From Mytilus galloprovincialis (taxonomy: Eukaryota > Mollusca > Bivalvia > Mytilida > Mytilidae): a DNA stretch of 64,000 bases. A model generated the notes under the pieces. The model made no database searches. It worked only from the letters and a program-made list of their open reading frames with translations, and had not been told where the DNA came from. Positions 34,803 to 45,891 of the stretch are shown here, piece by piece. The translations under genes were made by a program, and so were the position numbers. Numbering within the stretch: position 1 is the stretch's first letter; each line of letters begins with the position of its first letter. The DNA is taken from positions 51,154,833-51,218,832 of the forward strand of contig NC_134851.1 of the NCBI RefSeq assembly GCF_965363235.1, in the 5' to 3' direction.

Positions 34803-35240
34803 ATACGACCGCAAAAAATTTTGCGGTCGACGTATATTGGTATCACGTCGTCGTCTTCGTCGTCGTCAGCGTCGTCGTCGTAAGCGTCGTCCGAAGACGG
34901 GTAGTTTTCGGATAATAACTTTTGTATAAGTAAATAGAAATCAATAAAATTTTTACACAATGTTTATGACCACATTGATTTTGGGGTTATGGTTCCATCA
35001 GTTTAGGAATTAGGAGCCCAAAGGGGCCCATAACATACATTTATCTACTTTCAGGACAATAAGTTGTGTATAAGTATTTCAATTACTCTGAAATTGTACA
35101 CAATGTTCATACCATTAAGGTCAAGTAACAGTAAATGAACGCCGTCTAGCGGATTCCGCGAAATATTGCGACGTTTTGTACGAATCACGTCCCTTTGACC
35201 AGATTTTGCAATTTTTCGATGGTACAATGTCAACGGTAAA
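34803..35240 (-). mobile_element. Repeat of the 160-bp-unit family with palindromic end
   Basis: Begins with the palindrome CGACCGCAAAAAATTTTGCG (to 34831), followed by a (CGT)n-rich tract (34846-34892) and sequence with TTGGGGTTATGGTTCCATCA, AGGAGCCCAAAGGGGCCCAT and TCAGGACAATAAGTTGTGTA. The repeat at 53720-54484 ends in a related ACGATCCC...GCAGTCGTATA motif. Confidence 0.6.
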
Positions 35241-35954
35241 TTTGACGGAAAGTATGTTACTTCTAGGAGAATGAACTTGTTTTTCTAAAACTAAAAATTG
35301 AAAATGAATATGAAAACAGTCCTGAAGACGATCTTCAAAATGAAAATCAGGACGTAGGGTGGTAGAGTTTGTATATCTGCCGACCAGTTAAAACAAGTGT
35401 GAAAACTGTTGCTCCCTACTATTTCTACATAATTGTGATGAGAAAAAACAGTGTGGTCTCGGAAGTATTCTATGTGTAGTATGTCAAAACTGTCCTTTCA
35501 AAAACCTTATATTCACTGGGAAAAGACATCGTCTAGCAGAAAATAAGCAGAAGGGGTGCAAGTTTGGGACATTAATACTAAAGTTAAAACTTAGTATTGT
35601 ACGGTAAGACTTTCTCCCATATTTTGAAAATTATCACACCAGTCGGAACAAGTAAAAATATTTTCAAATTAGAGAAAAGGAAATGAACCACATAAACTAA
35701 TACTGGTCATAAATTCGCCGCTGCTGTCAGTCAGTCATGGATGGCACTATTTTTTTTTTATATAAACTATAATAATACACTTAAATTAAGTAGTCTAACG
35801 TTGTTTTTTTTTTGTAATGGTGCTTTCTTTCACGTCCGCAATTTCGATGTTAAAAATAGAACACAAATCTTTAAATAGATACATGTATAAATATATGGTT
35901 TGGAGATTTATACAGGACTTAGTATCCTAATAGTATTGATTCAGGGGTGGGGTG

Positions 35955-36140
35955 TAGGGGTCCTGATCCCGAAATCCCGGACTTAAAAACACGAAATCCC
36001 GAGGTCCCCAATTTATAGAAATTTGAATTTCAATCCCTTCATACCGAAATTCGAAAAAAAGAATAGCCGGATCCATTAAGGATCAATCCGGAAATCCCGT
36101 GCTTAAAACACCCGATCCCGGAGTCCCGTTTAAGGTCCCC
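35955..36140 (+). repeat. CCCGAAATCCCG dispersed repeat, copy 3
   Basis: GATCCCGAAATCCCGGACTT, AAATCCCGAGGTCCCCAATT and CCGATCCCGGAGTCCCGTTT, ending AAGGTCCCCCTC. Same arrangement as the copies at 2925 and 7935. Confidence 0.75.
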
Positions 36141-36207
36141 CTCATTTGTGTAGATGGACTAAATAACAAAACACATTATTACCAGTCATGTCTCAGCCTG
36201 TGTGCGA

Positions 36208-36241
36208 TTTTTTTTTTTTTTTTTTTTGGGGGGGGGGGGGT
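36208..36241 (+). repeat. Homopolymer run, poly-T then poly-G
   Basis: About 20 T followed by about 14 G. Length is likely unreliable in assembly. The overlapping open frames are artefacts of this run. Confidence 0.85.
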
Positions 36242-36249
36242 ATTTTTGT

Positions 36250-37490
36250 AGGCATATTAAACATAAATATGTACATCTGTTTTTATGTCATATCTCAACC
36301 TCCGTATATTTGGTTTCCTCGGAAATATTTTTACACGATGTATTTTCTGGAAAATACACTGTACTACAAAGACCGTGCAATGTCTTGAGAGAAAGCGAAA
36401 TTCAGAGAGAGAAGCACATTAATTTATTGTCACACATAATTAGATCTCAAAGGGAGTTACAGAATAACGGATACTGGCGAATGTCAAAATTGAACAAAAA
36501 AGTTTGCAAAATTATAAAGAATAACAACGGAAAATAAAATAATTATTTAATATAATAGTGTAGACCATGTACAGAATTAAGAAATCATGTAATGATAGAA
36601 GAATTTTACAAAATCGTTAATTGAAGATTTTACAGAATAAGCGTTATATTTAAAGATAAAGAATATTAAGGTCCACACTTCATATTGACCCTTAAAAATC
36701 GTTGGATTACTTTCGGTGTTGCTGGTCAGTAATGAATAAAAAATCACTGATCAATTTAAAGGTTGTAAGTGATGCAATATATTCTTATTTTCCTGTTCCC
36801 CTTATGTAACTTCCAGTTTTATTAAAGTTTACATTCATCAAAGCCTTAGTTTAATTTAGTTTCCTAAAATAACTAACCCCCACCCCCTTTATTTGTCGCA
36901 TGTTGTGTATCATGTACTGATTCTATATATACTTCGAACATACATATGTACACTTATGGAACAATAAACATTTAGTAAACGTTTTAAAACGTTTTTGTAG
37001 ACTTGTATACAATTAATTTTATACAGAACAAAAAAGATATTAACAAAGATGTCAATTTGTCTGCGTGTTTTACTAGTTAACTTGAAGATGTATAAATAAC
37101 CACACGACACTCTTTCAAGAATTTGTAGAATCATTGATATAATTTTTGTTTATATATGCGATGTTAAGCAGCAGTATATGGACAGAACACGTTCTGTCGT
37201 GATATAGTACCAAAACACAAGCTTTTACATGTTCCGCTGCTAAATAAACCGTTTTTTTTTCCAAAAGTTGCCAAATCATATATCGGAACGGAGAAAACGT
37301 GTAAACAGATGACTTACGGCAAGATAGTCGAAGAGATTTATGAATTGGTTACCCAAAAATGACAAAGTTCAACTATCATTAGAGCAAATATTAATAAAGA
37401 TCAAAACCCTGACCACATGCAAACAGACAGCAAAGTACGTTCTAGGATTCAAACTGTAGATGTTTTGCGGAATAACTATAAACTATAAAG
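36250..37490. other. No gene seen
   Basis: AT-rich; no recognisable domain or element. Confidence 0.55.
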
Positions 37491-37492
37491 GG

Positions 37493-37552
37493 GGACGGAC
37501 GGACGGAAGGACGGGTGGCCAGACGGAATATCGGACGGACAGACGTACAGGG
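37493..37552 (+). repeat. (GGAC)n microsatellite
   Basis: Imperfect GGACGGACGGACGGAAGGAC followed by further GGAC/AGAC units. Confidence 0.8.
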
Positions 37553-37789
37553 GTAGTTGAGTAGTTGAGGGGGGAGCATAAAAAATATAGCTTCAATTAC
37601 ATCTTTTATTGCGTCAACTTGTAGACAGTTACCCTGTTGATTTCTATTTTTAAGTTTTTACCATTTTTGCGTTCATGTACTTACAACGTATTTTTGTCTG
37701 AATTAGTAATTGTTTTAGCTATGTATATTGATAATGAACATACATCACATTTTTTACAACGTATAATTTCTTTTTAAACTGTTCCATAA

Positions 37790-37920
37790 AAGAGGGTCTG
37801 ATTGGGGTTTACGGAATACAGAATAATGGGCAAAAATTGCAGAATAAAATGCAAAAAAGAAAAAAAAAAATGTATAATGGGGTGCTAAAATATAAAGAAT
37901 AAAGAATATTGGTAATACTA
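37790..37920 (+). repeat. A-rich GAATA repeat
   Basis: GGGGTTTACGGAATACAGAA with repeated AGAATAA words. A related A-rich block (GGGTTTACAAAACCAAAAAT, AAGAATAGAGAAT) is at 41870-42010. Confidence 0.5.
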
Positions 37921-38439
37921 AATAAAAATTTATGATAATTATCCAGACTCTTATGATAAAAAGAATCTATCAATACGAAACACATAATCATCGTGCATAA
38001 TCAACACGAAGAACGTTGGAAATTATTAGCATGATAACTTGACGTTATGTAATAAAAATTACGACGTCACGAATTTTGATGTTTTTTTTTGCCAAAATGT
38101 TGGGTTTGCGTCGCTTCTACAGGGAAAACGAAGTCGGTGACCATATTTTTTTTGAATATCATCTAATTCGTAAGACAAAGAGGAAAAAAATGTTAATTTA
38201 AAAAAAAATTCTATGGAGCGGTTCTCGTGATTTATACCATAAACCGAAAATTGTAGAAGAAAAATATAGATTTACCCTATATATTCAATGTAATTTAGTA
38301 CCCTCTCGGACCATTTTAAAAATGGTTTTTTCTTGAAAACGAAGTCGGTGACATATACTTTTTTTTTACATTTTCTGATGTATATTTTCAATATCTAATT
38401 GAGTTCTAAATTTTTAAAAAATCTATGGACTAGTTTATT

Positions 38440-38945
38440 TACTGATCCTTGACCTTAAGTAGAAGGTTGGGATTTATTTTAAGGGTTATTGGGCAAACAG
38501 TCTACGAATTAAGGGCCAAAAAGGGACTAAAAACAATCTTTTTTGAAGTTTCGGGACAATAACTTTTGTTTAACTCTATGGATCTCTCTGATATTGTACA
38601 ACGAGGTTCCATATAATAAAGGGAAGGCTTGGTGTCAGTTTGGGGTCAATATCCCTGAACATTTAGGAATAAAGGGCCCAAAAAGGGCCAAAATGAAGCA
38701 TTTTTCTAGTTTACAGACAATAACTTGAGTTTAAGTGTATGGATCTCTCGGAAATTATACCACAAGGTTTCTAACTACAATGGAAAGGCTGGAATTGAGT
38801 TTTGGGGTTTGTGTTTCAAGGGGGTTTCAATAAGTGAGGGGCTAAAAAAGGGCCCAAATAAGCATTTTTTTGTAGTTTTCAGTCAATAACTTGTGTTATC
38901 TCTCTGAAATTATACCAAAAGTTTCCATACTACTAAGGGATGGTT
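38440..38945 (+). repeat. Tandem-unit dispersed repeat (about 160 bp units, three units)
   Basis: GACAATAACTT landmarks at 38555, 38716 and (as GTCAATAACTT) 38882. Each unit has AAGGGCCCAAAAAGGG-type, TGGATCTCTC and ATTGTACAACGAGGTTCC-type blocks. The same family occurs inverted at 53720-54420. Confidence 0.7.
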
Positions 38946-39033
38946 ACAGGGGTAATGGATCAAATCATTAAGCAATTAGGGAAAAAAAGGGGGGGGGGGA
39001 AACAAGTTTTTCTGGTTAAAGGACAATTTAAAC

Positions 39034-39126
39034 GCAGTGTAAGGGAGGTAATCCAATTCCAATTAAAATTTAAAAACTACTGTTATATATATATGTTTGA
39101 TAACTTGATTACCTCCCTTACACTGC
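39034..39126. mobile_element. 93-bp MITE with perfect 20-bp TIRs
   Basis: GCAGTGTAAGGGAGGTAATC (39034-39053) is the exact reverse complement of 39107-39126; the centre is AT-rich with a TATATATATA run. Too short to code; it must be mobilised in trans. Confidence 0.8.
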
Positions 39127-39299
39127 TCAAAATTATGTTATAGGAAGTGATAATTGTCTTGAGATGTGTAGCTGTACATTTATTTTAAGAAGTTTCTTAC
39201 TGTTAATTAATATTAATCTTAACCATGACTGTAAGTTATTTTATATATTAATACTTTATGATGTATTTAAATGAGTAGTTATTGTTGCCAACTTAATTA

Positions 39300-39810
39300 G
39301 AAATTTGAATTTAGATTATTTTTGGAATAAGGGATTGGGGAGGGGTGGGGGTAAAATTTTCTCATTTCAGATTTCAGAAATTAAAAAGAATTTTTCTTCA
39401 AATATTTTTTTTGAAGGGATTTATATTCAACAGCATAGTGTTTTACTCAAAGCGATTTTTTTTTTAAAGTTTATTAGACTGCATTCATTCTGTGTCAGAA
39501 ACCTTTGCTGTGTCAACTATTTAATGACCATCCAAATTCAGAGCTGTATCAAGCTTGAATTTTGTGTCCATACTTGCCCCAACTGTTCAGGGTTCGACCT
39601 CTGCTGTCGTATAAAGCTGCGCATCTGGTTTCGTTTGAATTGTTTTACATTTTTCAATTCTGTGCCTTTTATAGCTGACTATGCGGTATGGGCTTTGTGC
39701 ATTGTTGAAGGCCGTACAGTAATCTATAGCTGCTAATTTTTGTGTCGTTTAGACTCTTGTGGAGAGCTTTCTCATTGGCAATAATACCAAATCTTCCTTT
39801 TTATATTTGT
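39300..39810 (+). mobile_element. Dispersed element with GAGAGCTTTCTCATTGGCA tail
   Basis: ATCCAAATTCAGAGCTGTAT, TTGAATTTTGTGTCCATACT and AACTGTTCAGGGTTCGACCT match, inverted, 53440-53540. The 3' part, GCGCATCTGG, TATAGCTGACTATGCGGTAT, GAAGGCCGTACAGTAATCTA and GAGAGCTTTCTCATTGGCAA, is a very common bivalve tail. The 143-codon open frame across it is not a gene. Confidence 0.6.
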
Positions 39811-40199
39811 AATTGTTACATTCATGAAAAATGAGGGTTGTGAAGTTAACATGCATTTGAAATGAGGTTCTGTTGACCAGATGCCATAAAATTTTGTCAT
39901 AATGTTACTTACTTGTATTCTGAGGCGTAATAAAAAATAGTTGAAAGTCATATTTCATCTCTCTACAGAAGTTGAAAACTCAAGAAAATTACTTGACATT
40001 TTGAGTTTCACGTATTTTGTTTGAAATTTTCTCAACATATTCTCGGTAAATAATTTATCTAAATCTACCTGTGGTCAATATTTTCAAATTAACTTGCATG
40101 GATATTTCTCAAATAACTTCTAAGCCATATCAATTTATGTGAATTATAAAAGACAAACTATTTTTTTTTTAATTCTTGACCATCTTATAGTTAATTAGC

Positions 40200-41385
40200 C
40201 TGAATTTAGTCTCAAGCTAATTATCAATCTCAAGCAATTTATCAGTCTCACACTTATATTTATCAGTCTCAAGCTCTTTACCAGTCTCACAATTATATTT
40301 ATCAGTCTCACACTTATATTTATTAGTCTCAAGCTATTTATCAGTCTCACACTCATATTTATCAGTCTCAGTCTCACACTTATATTTATCAGTTTCAAGC
40401 TATTTATCTGTCTCAAGCTATTTATCAGTCTCACACTTATATTTATCAGTCTCACACTTGTATTTATCAGTCTCACACTCATATTTATCAGTCTCTGTCT
40501 CACACTTATATGTATCAGTCTCACACTTATATTTCTCAGTCTCACACTTATATTTATCAGTCTCAAGCTATTTATCAGTCTCACACTTATATTATCAGTC
40601 TCACACTTATATTTATCAGTCTCACACTTATATTTATCAGTCTCAAGCTATTTATCTGTCTCAAGCTCTTTACCAGTCTCACACTTATATTTATCAGTCT
40701 AACACTTATATTTATCAGTCTCATAATTATATTTATCAGTCTCACACTTATATTTATCAGTCTCAAGCTATTTATCAGTCTCACACTCATATTTATCAGT
40801 CTCAGTCTCACACTTATATTTATCAGTTTCAAGCTATTTATCTGTCTCAAGCTATTTATCAGTCTCACACTTATATTTATCAGTCTCACACTTATATTTA
40901 TCAGTCTCACACTTATATTTATCAGTCTCACAACTATATTTATCAGTCTCATACTTATATCTATCAGTCTCACACTTATATTTATCAGTCTCAATCTATT
41001 TATTAGTCTCACACTTATATTTATCAGTCTCACACTTATATTTATCAGTCTCAAGCTATTTATCAGTCTCAAGCTATTTATCAGTCTCACACTTATATTT
41101 ATCAGTCTCACAATTATATTTATCAGTCTCACACTTATATTTATCAGTCTCACAATTATATTTATCAGTCTCACACTTGTATTCATCAGTCTCACACACT
41201 TATATTTATCAGTCTCACACTTATATTTATCAGTCTCACCTTATATTTATCAGTCTCAACCTATTTATCAGTCTCAAGCTATTTATCAGTTTCAAGCTAT
41301 TTATCAGTCTCAAACTTATATTTATCAGTCTCACACTTATATTTATCAGTTTCACACTTATATTTATCAGTCTCACACTTAAAGT
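40200..41385 (+). repeat. 1.2-kb minisatellite of interspersed 21-bp and 18-bp units
   Basis: The 21-bp unit is TATTTATCAGTCTCACACTT plus A; the 18-bp variant is TATTTATCAGTCTCAAGC. The two alternate irregularly over about 57 units, with a few 27-bp forms (CAGTCTCAGTCTCACAC) and point variants. Both lengths are multiples of three, so several frames stay open on both strands (up to 290 codons). Those translations are artefacts of periodicity. Confidence 0.92.
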
Positions 41386-41419
41386 TTTTTGACATTTCAA
41401 AAATAAATGTTCGGTGTGA

Positions 41420-41535
41420 GCCAAGCTCTGTGTTGAAGGATGTACTTTGACCTATAATGGTCAATTGTATACATATTGTGGATTGGGTCGGGAGTTGTCT
41501 CATTGGCACTCATACCACATCTTTTTATATCTAAT
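41420..41535 (+). mobile_element. Short tail copy with GGGAGTTGTCTCATTGGCACT
   Basis: GTGTTGAAGGATGTACTTTG, CCTATAATGGTCAA and GAGTTGTCTCATTGGCACTC then ATACCACATCT. Related scraps are at 19260-19370, 53835-53900 (inverted) and 55315-55385 (inverted). Confidence 0.6.
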
Positions 41536-41545
41536 TACTTTTACT

Positions 41546-41825
41546 TAATTAGTGATATAAACCATCTTTTACATTTTTTAAAAGACAAAGATGAAGGCGG
41601 GTTAAAAACAGTTTCTAATGACAAAGAAATTGAGTTAGACTATTATTTAAAGTTGTTTCAAATTCCACACGTTGATGACACAGCTCTACTGGCAGAGTAA
41701 AACATGGCTTGTAAAAGCAACTTGACGCTTTGAATAACTATTGTGAACTTTGGAAATTGAAGGTTAATGTTAATAAAAGAAAAATTGTCATTTTTTTCAA
41801 AAGGTATACCGTTATCAAACATTTA
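41546..41825 (+). pseudogene. LINE RT fragment with degenerate motif C
   Basis: Reads LSDINHLLHFLKDKDEGGLK, LFQIPHVDDTALLAE, then after a stop CKSNLTL, NFGN and FFSKG. The VDDTALLAE block corresponds to the YADDTVLLA motif of non-LTR retrotransposons, here without the preceding Tyr-Ala. Several stops; dead. Confidence 0.65.
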
Positions 41826-42172
41826 ATTCTAATATAACAATACTGCGTTCAATTTATAAGGGTGTGGGTTGGGGTTTACAAAACCAAAAATAATAGGAAA
41901 AAAATAATAAAAAAATAGAGAAAGATGATTAAAAAAAAAGAATAGAGAATGATGAGGTGCTTAAGTATAAGAATAGAGAATACTTCTCAAAAAGTATAAA
42001 AAAAAAAGAATGACATGTAAAAAGACTACAATGAGAAAAAATTAAGCCCCCCCCCCAAAAAAAAAAAATATCAAAAATCATGACCCTCATTTAACATTTT
42101 TTTGTTTCAAATGAATGATATAAAAAATACCAGACACAAGTTAAACCGACTTAAGAACCAATATAATAACAC

Positions 42173-44361
42173 TGAGAATGGAAATGGGATTATGTCAAAG
42201 AGACACCCGACCAAAGATGAAATAACAGCCGAAGGCCACCAAATTGTCTTCAACACAGCGAGAAAATCCCGCTCCCGCAGGTGGGCCTCAGCCGGTCCCT
42301 AATAAAAACGTGTACTATTTCAGTGAAAATGGACTTCATACTTAACTCAAAAACATATAAATGAACTAAATTAAAAACAACATACAATACTAACAAAGGC
42401 CAGAGAATACTAACTTTTGACATTCGCCAGGCAAACATGCGGCGGGGTTAAATATGTTTTGTGTCCTTCACCTATACCTCTAGCCAACATAGAATTAAGA
42501 AAACACAGCAATACGACAGCAAAACTCAGTTTAAAAAAGTCCTAGTCCGATGTCAAAATAGGCAACAAAAGAAACTAAGCAACATGACAATGCTACATAG
42601 ATTAACAAATGACTACTAGCAGTTACTCTCATGCAAGACCTTAATTTAACTGATTGAAAGAGTATGTCTTTGTCCTATGGAAATCAAGCACAATCCCTCC
42701 CGTTATGGGTTAAGTATTATACCATCATAAAATGTACGAGAAGAACATAACCCGTATCATGCCAACAACTTGTTTTAGAATAGTTGTGTTTATTTCCGAT
42801 GCAAAGACCCTATGAATGAATCAATATTAATACCAACATATTCCATCTTTAATGACCTGATAATGCTGTCGTAGCTATAAATGTACTACTTGATAACATT
42901 TTTGTTCGCTTTGGAGATTCCGTATATCGTCAAGTTATTGGAATTCCAATGGGGACTAACTGTGCACCACTTATTGCGGACCTGTTTTTGTATTGTTATG
43001 AGTTACAATTTATGACTAAAATTAGCAAAGACCCATCAAAACAACATTTGATACAAAAATTTAACAATACTTTTAGATATTTGGATGATATATTGGCTCT
43101 AAATAATGACGACTTCAGTATGTATACTAAAGAAATTTATCCTGTAGAACTTACTTTAAATAAAGCTAATGATAACAATGACCACTGCCCTTTCCTCGAT
43201 CTTGATATCTATATCATAAACGGGAAGCTTAATACAAAAATTTATGATAAAAGAGATGATTTTTCATTTCCTATTGTTAATTATCCATTTTTAGATGGTG
43301 ACGTTCCCTTGTCACCATCTTATGGTGTTTATATATCTCAACTTGTACGATTCGCTCGTGTATGTAACAATGTATTAGATTTTAGCGAGAGAAATTTATG
43401 TATTACTGAAAAATTATTACACCAGGGTTTTCGATATCACAAACTGGTCAAAACATTTACTAAATTTTATCACCGGTATAAGGAAATAATTCGTAAATAT
43501 AACTCAACATGCAGACATCTTATACGTTCAGGTATTTCACATCCAAAATTTTATGGAAATATTCTTTATAAAGCACAAAAATGTCAGTATTCTCCTCAGA
43601 AACTAACAAAACCTTTAAATAGACTTATTAAAAGGGGATATAGTTACGATACAGTTGTCAGGTCATTAAAGATTGCATATTTTGGCTTTAACATTGATTC
43701 ACTGATAGGGTCTTTGCATCGGAACTAAACACATTTACTTCTAAAAAAACAGTTGTTGGCATGACACGGGTTATGTTCTTCTCATATATTTTATGATAGT
43801 ATGATACTAAACCCCTAACGGGAGGGATTGTACCTGATATTCATATGATGAAGACATAATCTTTCAATCAGTTTAATTGAGGTCTGGAGCTGGCATGTCA
43901 GTTAACTGCTAGTAGTCTGTTGTTATTTATGTATTATTGTCATTTTATTTATTTTCTTTTGTTACATCTTTTGACATCAGACTCGGACTTCTCTTGAACT
44001 GAATTTTAATGTGCGTATTGTTATTCTTTTACTTTTCTACATTGGCTAGAGGTATAGGGGGAGGGTTGAGATCTCATAAACATGTTTAACCCCGCCGCAA
44101 TTTTGCGCCTGTCCCAAGTCAGGAGCCTCTGGCCTTTGTTAGTCTTGTATGATTTTAAATTTTAGTTTCTTGTGTATAATTCGGAGTTTAGTATGACGTC
44201 CATTATCACTGTACTATTATGCATATTTTAGGGGCCAGCTGAAGGACACCTACGGGTGCGGGAATTCTCGCTACATTGAAGACCCATTGGTTGCCTTCGG
44301 CTGTTGTTTGCTCTATGGTCGGGTGGTTGTCGCTTTGACATATTCACCATTTCCTTTCTCA
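42173..44361. mobile_element. Head-to-head pair of truncated retroelement copies (inverted arms flank RT)
   Basis: The outer ends TGAGAATGGAAATGGG (42173) and CCATTTCCTTTCTCA (44361) are inverted. Left arm 42173-42878 is a minus-strand copy that encodes only the last RT residues (YDSIIRSLKMEYVG to SFIGSLHRK then stop) plus the 3' non-coding tail. Right copy 42880-44361 is plus-strand, with RT residues from INVLLDNIFVRFG to SLHRN and the same tail. They meet 5' to 5' near 42878, with a short TAGCTATA at the junction. Solo tails of the family are at 16852, 20275, 21120 and 22245. Confidence 0.82.
42880..43728 (+). pseudogene. Reverse transcriptase, 5'-truncated (Penelope-like or related)
   Basis: An open frame of about 283 codons without internal stop. 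It contains NIFVRFG, IPMGTNCAPLIADLF (motif B region), FRYLDDILALNN (YLDD motif C, both Asp kept), FLDLDIYI, TKIYDKRDDF, YGVYISQLVRFARVC and KFYHRYKEIIRKYN. The motif A Asp and the fingers should lie upstream and are absent, because the frame begins at the junction with the inverted copy. No GIY-YIG or other endonuclease domain follows; a stop at 43726-43728 leads into the tail. I recognise this RT family from bivalves and other invertebrates; placing it with Penelope-like elements is tentative. Confidence 0.75.
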
Positions 44362-44948
44362 ATTTTATTTAGTACTTAAGTTTTAAGATTTAATCCGAAC
44401 GGACAGATTTTTCTACATGTCCAAGGTGTAATACCACCATTGCTTTTCTCCTATTAGTCTTGATTAAATTTGCACAATTTAAAACATTGTGATTAATTTA
44501 CTTTGTTTAAAATAAAGAAATACTTGGCATGAATAAAGGTTTATCCTTTGACGTTCTATGATTTGGTAGTATATTACACCTTCTACGATGAATAAGTACC
44601 GATTGGATATGTTAACTGATATCACACGTGAACAACTTTGTTAATGTCATTTGTGGTGATTTTGTGCTCCTTTGTGCTACATTGTGCTTCTCTGTACATA
44701 CATATCATTGTGGGTTTTCCACGGGTTTTTCATACTAAATTGAACAAATTGTGTATTGCCATCCAGTTCAACCAAAACAAGTCGTTTTAGTGCAGAATTA
44801 ATTGAAACATATAAATGATATAATAAATATTTATTACTTCCGGAATTTTCTTAACATCATGATATGCAATGAAAACTATATAAATGAGATACTTTCGTCT
44901 TGAAGCACACCTACGTTACATGGAAAATACTCAGAAAATACACTGATA

Positions 44949-45212
44949 TTACATACTAAAATTAATGTTACTGTACATATTTACAATATAATCACTGATA
45001 GAATTCGCGAGTAGTTTATGCCATAAACCAGATCGCCAGACTGTGTCAAAGACTTTTGCGAAGTTAGTAAAGGCACAAAAAACTGTTTTCTTTCGCATCT
45101 TCAAAAGTTTAAAAACATGAAAAAGACTATGTAAAACAAAAATACCATCTATGGTCGAATAGCCTTTTCTAAATTCTGATTGATTTTCAATTAACAAAAA
45201 ATAATTTTCCAA
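44949..45212 (-). pseudogene. LINE RT fragment with mutated motif A
   Basis: Reads LLIENQSEFRKGYSTIDGIF, LHSLFHVFKLL and FCAFTNFAKVFDTVWRSGLW. This is the RT segment of jockey/CR1-like LINEs (FRKGYSTxDxIF...CAFxDFxKAFDTVWR). The catalytic motif A Asp is Asn (TNF) in this copy. It is an isolated fragment directly downstream (on the minus strand) of the opsin. Confidence 0.75.
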
Positions 45213-45336
45213 AAAAATTAAAAGTCTTGAGTTCAGAACTGAAGTAAATACCTTTCCATTGCAGCTAAGAATTGTGATAGTTCTATAATTTTCAGGATTT
45301 TATCCATGCATAAAGTTTTTTTTTGGCACATTTCAT

Positions 45337-45891
45337 TCAGGTCCAAGCTTCTGGTTTTGGTTCCAGTTTTGATACTAGTATGTCCGGCAAAAATGTGTGT
45401 ACATTACGAATGAAATGTCTGTTAGTTGAGATGACATCTAGTTGATCACTGTGTTGATCACATGTGTGTGATTGACATGCAGTTTGAAGGCGGTCCTCAG
45501 ATTTGATTTCATATTCGGTGATTTCTTTCGATATGCATTCGATTTCTGTGAGGGTTGGTTTTTTAATAATGATTTTAATTTGATGTGGTGGTCCAATGCT
45601 TCGAATTTGAGTGACATCCGGGGTAACGGTACCAGATTGTTTGAAGAATGCGTACAAGTCTAAGACTTGTTGCCTTATGTTTTTATTACGTCCTAAATAA
45701 ACAAACGGTGTAAAGATTCCACCAATTTTGGTCATCATGCTAGGAATAGCCATTAACATGGGATCCATAGTAACGTCTTTGTTCAATATTTTCCAAAAAA
45801 GTAAAATTGCGTAAGGAGAGTAACATAACAGAAAAAATCCTGAAAAAATAAATTTAAAGGTTATAGCAGCACAATCATCCAGGGCTTTCTT
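45337..45891 (-). CDS. Opsin exon B: TM6, TM7 and C-terminal tail
   Basis: The most plausible acceptor is AAAACAAAG before codon AAG at 45891 (phase 0, matching exon A), but it lacks a pyrimidine tract because foldback element copy 3 abuts it at about 45904. TM6 CAAITFKFIFSGFFLLCYSP (the usual W of CWxP is Tyr), TM7 with the retinal Lys, helix 8 NKNIRQQ. The tail is polar and contains several Cys and His. Stop TGA at 45337-45339. Confidence 0.75.
   Translation of the reverse strand, partial: KKALDDCAAITFKFIFSGFFLLCYSPYAILLFWKILNKDVTMDPMLMAIPSMMTKIGGIFTPFVYLGRNKNIRQQVLDLYAFFKQSGTVTPDVTQIRSIGPPHQIKIIIKKPTLTEIECISKEITEYEIKSEDRLQTACQSHTCDQHSDQLDVISTNRHFIRNVHTFLPDILVSKLEPKPEAWT

Noticed and set aside
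36188-36537. Open frames with FFFFFF and GGGG
   Set aside because: Created by the poly-T/poly-G run; not credible proteins.
39305-39736. 143-codon open frame with several Cys
   Set aside because: Overlaps a dispersed element with an inverted relative at 53440; not conserved as a protein.
40200-41385. CRISPR-like array
   Set aside because: Units are directly contiguous without unique spacers, and the genome is eukaryotic.
40195-41509. Long open frames on both strands (up to 290 codons) with SHTYIYQ or LINISVR repeats
   Set aside because: They are translations of the 21/18-bp minisatellite in every stop-free frame; no start context, splice signals or non-repetitive part.
42173-44361. DNA transposon with 700-bp TIRs enclosing a gene
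   Set aside because: The left arm contains the reverse-strand end of the same RT, so the arms are two retroelement 3' regions, not TIRs of a cut-and-paste element.
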